In this document: piece by piece, positions 1 to 12,000 of the stretch | How positions within the stretch are numbered: position 1 is the stretch's first letter | Layout of the letters: every line of letters begins with the position of its first letter | Assembly: GCF_026151205.1 (NCBI RefSeq) | Contig: NC_087076.1 | Span: 21,138,828 to 21,198,827, forward strand | Length of the DNA stretch: 60,000 nt | From: Bolinopsis microptera | Taxonomy: Eukaryota; Ctenophora; Tentaculata; Lobata; Bolinopsidae | Reading direction: 5' to 3' | The notes under the pieces: model-generated | The model's input: only the letters and a program-made list of their open reading frames with translations | Told to the model about the DNA's origin: nothing | The model's database searches: none | Program-made: the position numbers and the translations under genes

Positions 1-44
1 ATTTACTATTATTCATTTGTTTATGTAAGTAATAAATTAGTTAC

Positions 45-232
45 CCGTAATAAACTTGCTGTACAAGTTCTGATGAATCTTCACAACCAAAGCATTTGTG
101 GAAGATGAAAGAGAAAGCGATAGCTACACACGCTGTTCCGATAAGATGCCAAGTCTTACGTTTCCCGTACCTCTGAATACCTACCTTATCTATTGCAATA
201 CCAACCAATGGTGTGGCTAAACCGTCTGCTAC
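45..232 (-). CDS. MFSD12-like transporter, internal exon (gene continues off left edge)
   Basis: This exon encodes the stretch beginning VADGLATPLVG and ending FHKCFGCEDSSELVQQVYYG. It matches the region of animal MFSD12, a lysosomal/melanosomal major facilitator, with QVADGL-TPLVG, a basic loop RYGKRKTWHLIG and an F-FIF...C-GC segment. It is 188 nt long: 62 codons plus two bases. The acceptor is at 233-235 (TTATCAG on the minus strand) and the donor GTAAC begins at 44, so the reading frame continues outside the window. It joins the upstream exon at 1850-1976 in phase 0 (VGQ then VADGL), exactly as the family protein reads. The ATG-led extension to about 346 is intron read-through. Family assignment is from recalled conservation, not a search. 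Confidence 0.8.
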
Positions 233-1217
233 CTGATAAAAAGGGAAATTGTAAGAATCATCAGTTGTATACGTACCAAAACTTAAAAGGAGTTGGTCCA
301 TATCAAACTCTAACTTCACATTATTCTGCCCATTCAATACCATCACATCAAACAGTTCCCCTCGTACACACTTAACACAATGTCAATAGTGTAACTTATG
401 AGCTATAATTAATGATATGCAATTAACTGTGTTCTGTCTTTCCAGTCTCTGTAAGTGTATAGTACCTGTAGACTACATTATAATGTACGGTGCAATGTCT
501 GTATATTTTTTCAGTACGTGATCACACAACAGTAAGCACATTATTGGAAGAGGTAGTATCGGGCTGTGATCAATGGGAATTGCAACCCCATGAAAACATC
601 AAATATATTGGCACTGTTATAGATAACAGAGCCAATGTTGTTTTCGCTTCGTCAAATAACTTATTACATAGTACATAGTATTGAAAGAATGAAAGCTGTT
701 CTCACACAACTCATGACAATGATACATGACGGAGACATAACAATCTCGTGATAAGGCCAATAATCCTCGCAGCGTTCAATGGTAAGAGAACTGTTCAAAT
801 GTTGGTGAACTATAACATGTGACTGTGCTACTTTAAGAATCCGTAGTGTGACCTGTGCGTAGTGCGACCTGTCTATAATTACACCCTTTAGCTTTTTGAG
901 TACTAAATTCACCTTTTGAGCAGGACTGCATCATTGAATGTAGTACATTGTTGAATGTAGGGCAATATGGTGCATTATAAAATGTAGTAGCAGCCCACTA
1001 GTTTTACTGCCTCGTAGTATTCCGTTCCTACACGTGGAACTTAAAGAACCCTTTAGCAGGTTTAGAGTGGTCCACATGTGTTGTGATAAGTTGCACTGAG
1101 TGGGAGCTTGCTAAATGGTTACGGGTGGTTGAAGTAATGGCTGAATAGTTAGGGCTGACTGAAGGGTTATAACGGCGAGAGTGGACTAAGTGGTGTACTG
1201 GTAGAGTAATTAGCGAG

Positions 1218-1716
1218 TCAAGTAACACAGCTGTACAGGTTAAAGTGGAGGCTAAAAGGGTGGTCAAGTAACACAGCTGTACAGGTTAAAGTGGAGGCTA
1301 CAAGGGTGGTCAAGTAACACAGCTGTACAGGTTAAAGTGGAGGCTAAAAGGGTGGTCAAGTAACACAGCTGTACAGGTTAAAGTGGAGGCTAAAAGGGTG
1401 GTCAAGTAACACAGCTGTACAGGTTAAAGTGGAGGCTAAAAGGGTGGTCAAGTAACACAGCTGTACAGGTTAAAGTGGAGGCTAAAAGGGTGGTCAAGTA
1501 ACACAGCTGTACAGGTTAAAGTGGAGGCTAAAAGGGTGGTCAAGTAACACAGCTGTACAGGTTAAAGTGGAGGCTACAAGGGTGGTCAAGTAACACAGCT
1601 GTACAGGTTAAAGTGGAGGCTAAAAGGGTGGTCAAGTAACACAGCTGTACAGGTTAAAAGTGGAGGCTAAAAGGGTGGTCAAGTAACACAGCTGTACAGG
1701 TTAAAGTGGAGGCTAA
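1218..1716. repeat. 46-bp minisatellite in the MFSD12-like intron
   Basis: About 11 near-identical head-to-tail copies of a 46-bp unit containing AAGTAACACAGCTGTACAGG and GTGGAGGCTAAAAGGG. Copies differ at one or two positions (ctaaaa/ctacaa), and one copy has an extra A. Each unit carries a CAGCTG E-box-like hexamer. The array fills a third of the intron between the two exons. Confidence 0.95.
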
Positions 1717-1849
1717 ACACAGCACCACATAATACAACTTCAAACAAATCACATCGGTTTTAAATCGACGAAATGGTAACCAATGTTCTGAAACTCATGG
1801 AACCATTTCACTACCACGCTAACATACCTGACATACCACGCTAACATAC

Positions 1850-1976
1850 CTGACCAACAAGCATCAGGATCCCAGCAACATCTTTAGATTTCTGTAGAAC
1901 TTCTGTTAGATAGATTATAAGGTAGGTAAACCAGCATGATGAGCAGAGATCGTTCAGAATGTGGCCCACTGAGTAT
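1850..1976 (-). CDS. MFSD12-like transporter, upstream exon
   Basis: This 127-nt exon is one split-codon base plus 42 codons. It encodes YSVGHILNDLCSSCWFTYL followed by a hydrophobic stretch ending LMLVGQ, and corresponds to the first helix and loop of MFSD12 (SYGVGH-LNDLC---WFTYLL...LLGQ). The acceptor (CAACCTCCAG on the minus strand) is at 1977-1986 and the donor GTATGT begins at 1849. The donor neighbourhood is tandemly duplicated: CGCTAACATACCTGAC occurs twice at 1817-1854, so a second donor-like site lies about 21 nt inside the intron. The N-terminal exon was not found. It could lie further right, even beyond the receptor at 4.9 kb, which would then be nested in the intron. Confidence 0.8.
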
Positions 1977-2005
1977 CTGGAGGTTGGGAGGTTAGAACTT
2001 GTGTG

Positions 2006-2485
2006 TACACTGTACATTGTACATTGTACACTGTACACTATACACTGTACACTGTACACTGTACACTGTACACTGTGCACTGTACACTGTACACTGTATA
2101 CTGTGTACTGTGCACTGTACACTGTACACTGTACACTGTACACTGTACACAGTACACTGTACACTGTATACTGTGCACTGTGCACTGTGCACTGTGCACT
2201 GTGCACTGTACACTGTACACTGTACACTGTACACTGTACACTATACACTATACACTGTACACTGTACACTGTACACAGTACACTGTACACTGTATACTGT
2301 GCACTGTGCACTGTGCACTGTGCACTGTGCACTGTACACTGTACACTGTGCACTGTACACTGTACACTGTGCACTGTACACTGTCCACTGTGTACTGTGT
2401 ACTGTACACTGTACACTGTTTATTGTACACTGTACACTGTAAACTGTACACTGTACACTGTACACTCTTTATTGTACACTGTAGT
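2006..2485. repeat. Heptamer satellite (ACTGTAC)n
   Basis: About 68 copies of a 7-bp unit ACTGTAC, with variant blocks ACTGTGC and ACTGTAT arranged in a higher-order pattern (a block near 2100-2190 recurs near 2280-2340). Seven is prime to three, so each frame reads a 7-residue repeat (VQCTVYS-like) and long spurious open frames appear on both strands. The unit holds the palindromes GTAC and TGTACA. The array is flanked by an imperfect direct copy of GAGGTTAGAACTTGTGTG (1988 and 2544). Confidence 0.97.
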
Positions 2486-2599
2486 CTATACGTTACTGAA
2501 TGTAGTACATTATTGAATGTTAATAATTTAATGTAGTACACAAGAGGTTAGAACTTGTGTGTCCACTTTTGAAAATTTCTTTTTTTCTATTTATGAGTA

Positions 2600-3655
2600 G
2601 TAAATACTGTGTTTTGTTTTGTATCAGTAACCTGGTTACTGATACAAAACAAAACCATTAACAGTTAATTGGTGTGGGCCAATTTGATGAACAAAATTCA
2701 ATTTAGTTAATCACAATGAAATTTTTTTACCGTTAATATCTTATTCTTAAGACAATTCCGGATTAAATTGCTTTTTATAAAATCTCAAGTTTCTGTATTC
2801 AGTCACACATTCATTAACCTCGTGACAGGATACAAAGATAAAACCTTGTCCTTAGTTCCAACTTTAGTTTTACTAACGATGTCAACTTAATCGTATTTGT
2901 ACAGTTGTAATACTATCACTGAACTTTGGGAAGATACACAAGATAAAGACCTGTCAGGTGCACAGTAGCTAGTAAGAGAAATACAGGATATTTTACAAGT
3001 ACCAGTACAGGATATTTATTGACAAGCCGGCAGCAGGGCGAAGCCGGGACTTATTTACGCTAGAATTGAGCTCATCTTTAATCACAAAGAGGTCTTTTAA
3101 GCGTATCTTTTTGCGAGATATGCGCCAAATCTGCATTTATATTGGACCCAGCTGATACGAAGATAGTCGAGCATATCATGATATTTAAGTCTGCTCCCTG
3201 GGTCCTAAATTTATTGTATTTTTCCTGTCCCTTTATAAGTTTATTAAAAAGCGCGACCTCGAAACTGAGAAATTAACATTTTAGAGCTAGAGAAATCCAC
3301 CCTGAATTATGAATAATAGAAAATACTGCTTGCCGTGTCATACTAGCCAATCTGATCCACTCCTTCGCAGTTCAGAGAGGAATTTTTTCCTTCCAATTTT
3401 GCTTTTGAAAATTCCCAATGATCAGGATTCTGGGTCTCGTGAAAAGTGTGAACTCTATATATAATATACGTATAGCTGGGTTAACGGATTTGGTTAACAA
3501 CTGAAACATGATATCATATTTACATGATATTATCGGTGATCAAGTGAGTTGATTATATTATTTATTGTTATATTTTACATTCATTTATTGCTGTACTCTG
3601 TAAAATTTGAAAAGTATTTAATAAAAAACAATAATATAATCAACTCCCTATTATA
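2600..3655. other. AT-rich intergenic or intronic DNA
   Basis: No coding exon recognised. A short inverted repeat lies at about 2613-2657 (GTTTTGTTTTGTATCAGTAA and its complement around a short centre), and a second, spaced one at 3546-3656 (TTGATTATATTATTTATTGT and complement). Confidence 0.5.
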
Positions 3656-3659
3656 ATAA

Positions 3660-3974
3660 CTAGCAGGAACCCGTCTAACCCTAAAATGGTGTCAAGACTC
3701 AAGAGACTAAAACAATTATTACCTATTTAATTCGCGTTTTTGACACCACTTGGGGTACCAAATTTTGGGCTCTAAAACTCCTATTTCTTGGCAAATTTTT
3801 TATTTTTTCATGCTGATTTGGAGGCCATTAAAGCATTTGACCCAGTCAAAAAAGTTTCAGTTGTATATCTTTCACGGTTTTTGCAGAAATTTGCGTTAAA
3901 GTTGATGCCGTGGTGTCAGTAAAATGGCACAGATGAATATATATATATATCGTCTCGCTTTATATATAGTAAGA
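3660..3974 (-). mobile_element. Non-autonomous Helitron-like element, copy 1
   Basis: On the minus strand it starts TCTTACTATATATAAAGCGA and ends GGGTTCCTGCTAG. This is the TC...CTAG (CTRR) signature of Helitrons, inserted between A and T with no target duplication. The roughly 310-bp sequence recurs at 22476, 22816, 27130 and 56989. No Rep/helicase coding is present and a strong 3' hairpin was not identified, so the class is inferred from termini and insertion context. Confidence 0.65.
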
Positions 3975-4897
3975 TGTGAATATGTTAATACCGCAGAACA
4001 TGAGATAAGATGAAGTTTTCAGGAGTCTAATTTTTAGACAATGTAAATAAAAGGTAATTACAAAATGCTAGCAACCGTAAACGAATCATCTCTGTGTTTG
4101 TTGTGTTATTACTTAATGAATAAGATCTTCGAGAGGATTATATTTCTTAATTTAGCCTCCGCATTTCATCAATGTGCAAATTTATAAAACTTTCTTCTTT
4201 ATAAAACATTCTTTAGAAAAAAGAAAAAAATCTTGTTGCAGATAATATAGTCCAATAAATAAAATTACAAACTGTGCGAAAAAACGCAAACATTCCATCT
4301 CACAGTTTTTATGAGCGGACAATATTTTAAATGAAAAATCCGGATTTGAATATTATTTATGAGTCGCATAGTTGAAATTTTTTCTTGGGAGATCATGAAT
4401 ACGATGTTGTCACATTGAAACGTTGAATAATTCCTTTCCTGATAAGAGCCTTTTCCTTGCAGCATCAAACGGGATCAATAGAAATTTACCCAAGAAACCA
4501 ATATTTTAAATGGTATGCTCATTTATTACCTATAAGCCTATCATGGTAGCGACTAACTATACCTTTTAAAACTGGTATTTGCTCTTATAACCAACATATC
4601 TTCAACTCCCTGTTTACGAAGATTATAGCATATCATGACAGTATGAAACACCCTAATAATATATTAGCATGTCAGGACTAAGGATACGATCCATTGCACA
4701 AACAGATCTGAATAAGTGATAACCGTTTCCAGATAACCCATCGGTGAGCAATTACCCTGCCCTAATGGAAATTCTTTGCTGGACTGGAGTATGAATAAGG
4801 CAGCAGCGATGTTGCAAGGGCGGTCGAACTATTCGATGACCCAGTAGAGGGATCTACGAATCTCTCCAAAGTTTCCAAAGTAACCACTATAAGCTTG

Positions 4898-5893
4898 TCA
4901 TTGAACAGATTCCTTGCTGGTCCTGGGATATGTAACTCGTTCTAATAACGGGACTCTAACTCGTTTTACAGCTATTCTATTCCAATTGAAGAAGTGGTAG
5001 AATTTATCCCTATAACTAGGCATTCTGAACAGATACAAGCAGGGGTTCAGTGCAGCGTTTACCAGAACAGGTACATAAAGTAGCAGTAAATGTCCATAGA
5101 ATGATATAACATCCCCACTTATTATTAGTTGGGCAGATTCCAGCCGGTAGGAGAGGAGTATCAACATCTGGTAAGCAAAGACAGGGGTGTTGGACACCAT
5201 GAAGAGTGCAGTGAAGAGGGTGATTGTGATGGACACATTCCTGAATCTCTTCTCGTGGTTGTTTATCAGAGTGAGAGCTGTTGATTTCCTCATCAGAGAC
5301 AAGGTGCCCGCTAGAAAGCTGATGAAAATGATGAGCGAGGGAAGGAACAGTTCTACTTGGAGAGCGATGAGGAAGAAGAGTTTAGTCCACTCTGGGGTGC
5401 GTTCTGTAAAGTTAAAGGAGCAGAATGGTAGCTGCTCTTGGAAAGTCCCTTTCATCCAGCCCACACCGAAACCTACCCCATCAACTGTCAACAACAGAAT
5501 ACCATATCCTGCCACCAACGCAATGACCATGTTTCCGCGGACATACCTTGCTTTATAAGGCAGGATGATGGCCATGGTTCTGGATACACTCAATACAGTT
5601 ACCATGAACATGGAGATACGAACTGTCAGATTAGCGAGTATTGCCCAGAATGCACACACGTGCTCGTCTTTAAAGAGAGTTTCGTTGCGATCGTTGAACA
5701 GGGAGACGATGACAGGAATAGCGGTGATGGAAGTGCAAATGTCGACAGACACGATACTCACGTATAGTTTATCTGGGATTGATTTGTGTCTTCTGTACCA
5801 AAAGTAGAGAAATGACGATATGTTGCCAAATAGACCGGTTAAGGAGATGATTATCATTGCACAGCCTATAATTCGGTCTGAAGTTGAATCCAT
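4898..5893 (-). CDS. Class A (rhodopsin-like) G-protein-coupled receptor, single exon
   Basis: This 331-residue intronless receptor has seven hydrophobic segments at roughly residues 9-33, 43-66, 80-110, 120-146, 172-201, 218-245 and 262-291. Class A marks are GN in TM1, an Asp in TM2 (SVDICTS), a Cys before TM3 (EHVCAFW) paired with a Cys in loop 2 (LPFCSF), SRT in place of DRY at the end of TM3, and NPCLY for NPxxY in TM7. A basic C-tail follows. The start ATG (5891-5893 on the plus strand) has A at -3 and precedes TM1 by only about 8 residues, so there is almost no extracellular N-terminus. Ligand unknown. It shares SRT and the TM6 pattern with the receptor at 55162, so both likely belong to one lineage-specific expansion. 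Confidence 0.9.
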   Translation of the reverse strand: MDSTSDRIIGCAMIIISLTGLFGNISSFLYFWYRRHKSIPDKLYVSIVSVDICTSITAIPVIVSLFNDRNETLFKDEHVCAFWAILANLTVRISMFMVTVLSVSRTMAIILPYKARYVRGNMVIALVAGYGILLLTVDGVGFGVGWMKGTFQEQLPFCSFNFTERTPEWTKLFFLIALQVELFLPSLIIFISFLAGTLSLMRKSTALTLINNHEKRFRNVSITITLFTALFMVSNTPVFAYQMLILLSYRLESAQLIISGDVISFYGHLLLLYVPVLVNAALNPCLYLFRMPSYRDKFYHFFNWNRIAVKRVRVPLLERVTYPRTSKESVQ

Positions 5894-7180
5894 TTTTCTG
5901 AGGCAGTTGATGGATTTACTGTTACAAAATTACATTATAATCAACTTGTACACTGCTGAACACAATTGAGACCTAACAAACAAATTAATGAAGTATGCTC
6001 TAAAGAAGTTTAAAAGTTAGAATTTAACCATAATTACTACTAATTGTTATCCAAGGCTGATCAATAACAGTTTAATTTACCCTACAGATGAAAACGAGAA
6101 CAACTCAAATGACCTCATTCGACTGAACTAAACGTAAGATCTGCAGAGCAAACTTTATTGGCGAAAGTTTAAATGAGGCGATTAAACAACTCTTATCCAA
6201 TCTAAATATGGGTTAAAATACCATTTAACTGCATGTTGGTTTGCACGAAGTCTTTTTGTTTTATTGCTTGTTTAAAAGTAGCCGTAATAGGTATCGCCGT
6301 AAATATGAATTTATCAGCTCAAGTTAGGAACTTTATCAACACTGACTTTATATTCGGCAATTTAGGAAGTCCTTGTATTTGAAGTCATAAATGTCAATCT
6401 TATGCACTCTGCAGTTTTTTAAATATAATATCATTTGTATATAACTTTTTTTGTAAATTGGTCATTAGAACTACCGGCACCGTCCAGACGACAAACAAAC
6501 AAAACATTGCAATATTTTGAAGAATTAATCTTCCGAATTAGACACATTCACATCACGTGACATTTCGACTGTCCCTCAGCCGGTCACGTGAGTATGTACA
6601 CATCGTTACTCTAATTGTAACGGGTATTGATATTTCTCCAAGGTATCATGTGTTAACGGGTACAACTATGTGGTTAGGCCAAACGTAATATTTATTGTAG
6701 TTGCACAGTGCAAGTGGTAGATCGGGTAAAGTTAAGCAGGGTAAAAACCAATCATTTCAGTGTTCTTTGGGACGGCGCTACGTTTCCATTCGACCAGTTA
6801 ATGGTTCACACCGTAAGATTCATAATTAGCACATAGATTATGAAAAGCGTATGTTGGTTTGATAAATAATGGCATGCCATATTTTAATGGATCATCAAAT
6901 AAAGGTAATGACTTGAATTCAGATATAATTTTGAATTTCATAGTTCTTTTGTCAAGGGACAGTCTAGAGTTACATAAACCACTAGTCTAACATAAACCAT
7001 ATAATAATAAAAATAAGAATTAGTCGACAAAAGAAACACCGAAAGCCTTATTGTATAACTATGAAACTGAGATTTTGTCAGGCATTCTTGTACAGACTAA
7101 TAATTCATAAACTAGTTATTTAGGCAAACTAAGAATAATAGAATAATAAATTCGCTTGGTTGGGTCGGTGTACTCAGAGG
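5894..7180. other. Upstream region of the receptor, no further gene seen
   Basis: AT-rich sequence with no recognisable exon. It contains scattered CACGTG-type palindromes (near 6555 and 6583) and short poly-purine runs. It presumably holds the promoter of the minus-strand receptor, but no TATA element could be assigned with confidence. Confidence 0.4.
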
Positions 7181-7187
7181 TCTAAAT

Positions 7188-7386
7188 CATGCAGCTCACT
7201 GAGTCAAGGTAGTACGTATAATAAATAATTGATAGGATTTTATATATTGGCTATAAAGCAATAATTTGATCACGAATTAATTAATTAATGCAGCTCACTG
7301 AATTAAGGTAGTACATATAATAAATAATTAATAGGATCTCATACATTGGCTAAACGGCAATAGTTTGATCACGAATTAATTAATTC
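7188..7386. repeat. 100-bp tandem duplication
   Basis: Two adjacent copies (about 7188-7286 and 7289-7386) begin ATGCAGCTCACTGA and end TTTGATCACGAATTAATT. They differ at about a dozen positions, so this is an old duplication. Confidence 0.9.
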
Positions 7387-7769
7387 AGAGACTGGGTTTA
7401 ATTTCATAGATTAAAGTGTATCTAATTCATTTAACTGATTTGCTACAACTCTTTGTCAATAGAAAATGCTTAAAGGTATTATTTACTTGAGAGTATTATA
7501 TTATATTATATAACAAATGAAACAAAGTTCAAATGGCAAGTTCAACTTCAAGTTTCATACTATAGCATTTCGCAATTAAACTAAAGCAATCGTCAGGAAC
7601 TTATATCATAAGCATCGGTCTAACACTTGCAATTCAGAAGAAAAGTTCCCAAACCGGATTTAATGTGTTGTCGTTTGTTGAGTGAGCTGCATTGTGGGAA
7701 CTAACCCAGGCTCATTATAAGCAACCACTGCTATGAGTGCTAGGCAATCACTGCTGCAATTATCATCTT

Positions 7770-8045
7770 GATGTCATGTGCTTGCAAGGAACAAAATACA
7801 AGGAGCCTTCTGACCAGACAATAAGCAAGGAATACAGGCTTATTATTGTGCAGCAACAAAAGTGTTGACAAGGAGGATTAGGGTTTGCCTAAGTGGATAA
7901 AATCATATTGTTACACTAGTGACATAGTTGACTTTCTTGATCTACTCATCACTAATAGTGAGAGAGGACACCAACTATAGTATCACTAATGTGTATGGTC
8001 CTACCAACCCAAGAGCAAATGCTAATCCTCATTCCTCAGTCAGTA
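7770..8045 (+). pseudogene. LINE endonuclease-domain remnant
   Basis: Broken reading frames resemble the AP-endonuclease domain of CR1/L2-type LINEs: QGTKYKEPSDQ with EYRLII (about 7785-7850), then QGGLGFA (about 7868-7890), and after a frameshift YSITNVYGPTNPRANANP (about 7973-8030), the NVY-P-N motif. In-frame stops and frame changes show it is dead. It lies in the same orientation as the LINE fragment at 8740-9025, with a SINE between them, so both are probably parts of one decayed element. Confidence 0.55.
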
Positions 8046-8372
8046 ACATATTTAATATGTTTATCGTTACCTTAGCAAAACATATTATATATGTACCAAT
8101 ACTATAACATACAATAATATAATAAAGTTTATTTTGGACTAAGCCGAAACCCAAGCGTTATTATATAATATAAGTCTACTGGAAATAAGAAAGTTAGAAG
8201 AGTGTTCTACGTAACTTTGACAATCAAAATGCAGATAATTACTGAACTAGTGTACCGTAAATTATGGGTTTACAGTAGTTACTGTATTAATGCATATTAT
8301 TAAGTTCCAAGCAGCAGTAGCGCAGTTATGCACTGTTGATCAATTTACCTTCTTATATTTTATAACTTTAGG

Positions 8373-8610
8373 CCAGGTAGCGCAGTTGGTTAGAACGCCA
8401 GCTTTGCAATCGTGAGGTTGCGAGTTCAAATTCCACTGTCTGCCTGGCGTGGGGTGAGCGTCGTTGACGTTCAGCTAAAAATCCTGAGTGGTCTATGCAG
8501 CCCCCCGGTACACACTACATTAACCGTCACTGGCCAAATAGATCCTTCGGCTTCCTGTAATTGGCTGGTTGCACTTGTGTAACAATGTGGCTGTTGGAAT
8601 ACACCGAAGT
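8373..8610 (+). mobile_element. tRNA-derived SINE, copy 1
   Basis: The head resembles a tRNA: acceptor-like GCCAGG pairs with CCTGGC, the A box is TAGCGCAGTTGG and the B box is GAGTTCAAATTCC. The anticodon stem does not pair well, so it is not a functional tRNA gene. The body (GTGGGGTGAGCGTCG through CAATGTGGCTGTTGGAATA) is shared with the copy at 40437. This copy lacks about 85 bp present in the other, between two GGT triplets, which suggests a slippage-type deletion. Confidence 0.85.
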
Positions 8611-8739
8611 AAAATAAGTGTCTTGATAAAAAAACTAACAGAATAGAATTCAGAGTCAATGTTCAAGAGTATAAAAGCAACAGTAGTCCAACTATGAAAT
8701 TGATATCACTAATGAAAGTAGTCAAAAAAACTGCTGCTG

Positions 8740-9025
8740 ATATTGTTGGGATCCACAAACCAACTAGACACGCGAATCTCATGATGACAAAGAGGTAGCT
8801 GGTCTTTCAGAACAGTGGAAGAACCTTACAGACTGAAGTTGAATCACAACTTTAGCAGATCTGTGTATGCGCAGATACAACAGCGACTCAAACAATTAAA
8901 ATGTGAAGCAGCAGACCATCTTACCATGACAATTGGATCCACAGATGAGTCAAGACGGATGTTTGAGGCTGTTAAACAACTTACCAACAGCAAAACCACT
9001 CGACCTATCTCAGTACCAATTTAGC
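8740..9025 (+). pseudogene. LINE linker-region remnant between endonuclease and RT
   Basis: Translated pieces read DDKEVAGLSEQWKNL and, in another frame, DESRRMFEAVKQL followed by TRPISVP. This resembles the segment between the endonuclease and reverse transcriptase of CR1-like LINEs, where LS--RK-L and S-KMF-AVK-L are typical. A frameshift and stops interrupt it. It shares orientation with the endonuclease remnant at 7770-8045. Confidence 0.5.
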
Positions 9026-9029
9026 TTAA

Positions 9030-12000
9030 GAGGGTCTCTTGAGAAATAAATTAAGTTAGTGTGAGCTCTTATTTTTTTACTATAGACATTATTACTTGTG
9101 CCTACAAGACCTTAGACCACTGGAGGACCCTGCATTATGTAATGGCATATGTCGTGGAGCCTCGTTATGACCTTCATGCGTATAATTTGGTTATTTGACC
9201 GTGTTTTCTGAGCTAGATCCAGTGGACCATCAAGGGGTTCTCCATGATTATAAAGTAATTAAGAAGTTAACAAATAGGTAGAGAATTTCTTGATCGCTAA
9301 TAATTTGGATTGCTAATATTTATTTGTAAAGTTACACAATCAGGACTCTTCGTTACTGGCACTTACAGGCTCTATTTACTAGGGTAAACAACTCCAATGA
9401 TTGCAAAAATTTCATATAATGGAGAGCAATATTATATTATTATATTATCGAGCATTAACATATATAAATCTCAGCAACACAAGGAAGAAGGGACTAATTC
9501 AATGAACACCTTCTTTAGAATAAAAACATAGGTCGGCGCTATATTGCCATTAGATAGTTATCATTGCTACAAAGGAACACAATTAGCGGAGGTAATAGCT
9601 CTCTTACAAAGAGTGTATATTTGTGATGGCACTGTAAGCCTGTAGTCTGGGGCAATGATACACAACTGAGTATAATGAAAGTGTGTTCGAACCTTCGAAG
9701 TATAATCACAGGAAAATGTAGATAACAATATTATATACTGAGAGATAACAAAGTTAAGGTAAAAGTATATAATCCAAAGGTCCTATAATATAAACCAAAG
9801 GCATAATATATAGAACTGGAAATATATAGCCTGACAGCATCAACTTACCGTAATGTACAGTATACACGTATAGTGAGCCATTAAGTGATTATCACCTGAC
9901 AAAAATAACACTTTGATAAGCACTGGATGGCTCACTATTTTGTTGTATAATCATATCAAAGTGAATATATATAATATAGATATTCACTTTGATACAATTG
10001 TACAACGACAAAGTGAGCCATTGTTAGTTTGGTCACACAGGTTTATTTCCTTTTCTGTGACAGACTTCATTCTAACCAGGTTTACCTTTTCTTGAGTAAC
10101 ATCGTTTGTGTTTGTAGCAGACTACTGTCGCGTCCAATCCGTAAGTATTTATAATTGTTTCATTTATTAGATGGTGTATATGGAATTGGTTTATATGCTA
10201 TGTATTGAGTTATTATTGTTGTAATAAAGTATTTTGTTTTACAGGTTTTGTATATGTACAAGTAAACCGGAGTTTCACTTGAAGAACGTATCTAACAGCC
10301 ATTATATCATACTAACTAGTTCATACAGAACATTTGATTTATCAGAGCTCAAATCACCATTGGTGGTGATGTGATTATAAATCGAGCTGTATTCCAATAT
10401 AATCTGCATGTAAAGCCTCTCATGGGGTATATGAGACGCTTGACATGCTATTTGAGAGGCTGCAGATACTTTTTTGATTTATTTTTTGAAAGCCCTAATT
10501 GTAGCAACACAATGATGTTTTATTGTATAACTTACTAAAAATCATTTTGAGTTTGAGTCTGACACTTTCCTTTTTTGACAGCTCAACTTAGTCGAATGTA
10601 CGACATAGAAGGAAATAATATCGAAAGTTACTTAATTGTTTAGCAGAAATCTGTTAAAAATTAATATTACAATTGAGAAATTATTCAAATTTACATACCC
10701 AAATTGAGCTGTTGCACTGATGGGTATTCTGTTAATACCAGTATAAATACCACTTCTTGAATCCATCTCTGATACCTAGTGGTGAAATCACAACTATAAT
10801 ATTAAATATTTATGTAGCAATCAGTTGGTATCACTTTCAAACATTACATAAAGATAGTTTAGTATAGTAAAGTAGTAAAATACTATATTTATAGTACATT
10901 ATAATTAAGATGCACTAAAAGGGTACCCTATAAAGATTCTTGATCTTTCAGCAATACTTCTCCTAATTTAACCCTCAATTACGATTTTCTGATCATTCGG
11001 CTGAGTCAACCAAGGAGACATTACACAGATGTGCATTGTGCAACTATGCATCCTTAGCTATCTCCCTAGACCATGTGAACTGAAATTGAAATAAATTGAT
11101 CTATTAACATTGGACAACCCTAACCAGGCATGGAGGAAGAGACAGGGCCCCCCCCCCCCCCCCCACTTTTGAGCTCTTTTTCGGCTACCCTCACAGTGCA
11201 GCAGCTGGGCGAAATTGGCACCCTCTACTAATATCCAACTTCCTTCATGTCTGACCCTAACTAGAGTGTGAAAACTGTAATAAAGCCATCCGTACCAAAT
11301 GCTTCAAATCTGCTAAATATTCATGAAAACAGGGGTGTAACAACGGGCCGGCTGACCCCACTGTGCGAGGTGCACCATCTTAGGGGGGCGTCAAATTGAT
11401 GCTTGAATGTGGAACAATTTTGAAAAACTTAACTACAGTACTAGCAAAACTGTGCATTTTGCTCTAGGAACACACTTTTTCTGATATTTTATCGGTGTAT
11501 CCGCTATAATCATCTAAATTGTCCAATTTTAGGGAGGGGTGCCAATAGAGACGGGGCACCAAAAGGGGGCGCTTTTTTGCCGGGGGGCACCAACATGCAA
11601 AGTTACACAGCTCCACTGCATGAAAGATGGACTATTGATGTGCCGCAAGTGTACCAGTTATGCAGAACTCTGCAGAGGAGTGATGCTGTTCATTTCCATA
11701 TGATGAGGCATCCAATGACTCTGATAGATTATTATAATGATCTGAAAACTGGCCACAGGCCTAAATATTACATATCAATCAATTTCAATTCATTAATGTT
11801 ACCAATCTTAAAAACTATCCAAAATATCTAAGAAAGTATTCTCTAGCCAAAGGGCTCAATATTCAAATCTAAATCTTTTTAGATTTTAGATTTTAGATTA
11901 TTATAATAGAAAAAATGAGGATGCCTTGATTGCATCATATGCCATTGTACTTGAACGCTGTCGTCGCTATTCTAAAATCAAGTTCTGAAATGCAATCAAG

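Noticed and set aside
1841-2541. Long open frames on both strands encoding VQCTVYS/TLYTVHC repeats
   Set aside because: They are the heptamer satellite read in several frames, and only the MFSD12-like exon at 1850-1976 is real coding.
6700-6790. 5S rRNA-like GTTAAGCAGGGT
   Set aside because: Only a dozen bases resemble 5S; the rest does not.
8373-8450. Functional tRNA gene
   Set aside because: A and B boxes and an acceptor-like stem are present, but the anticodon stem fails and the same sequence heads a dispersed repeat, so it is a SINE.
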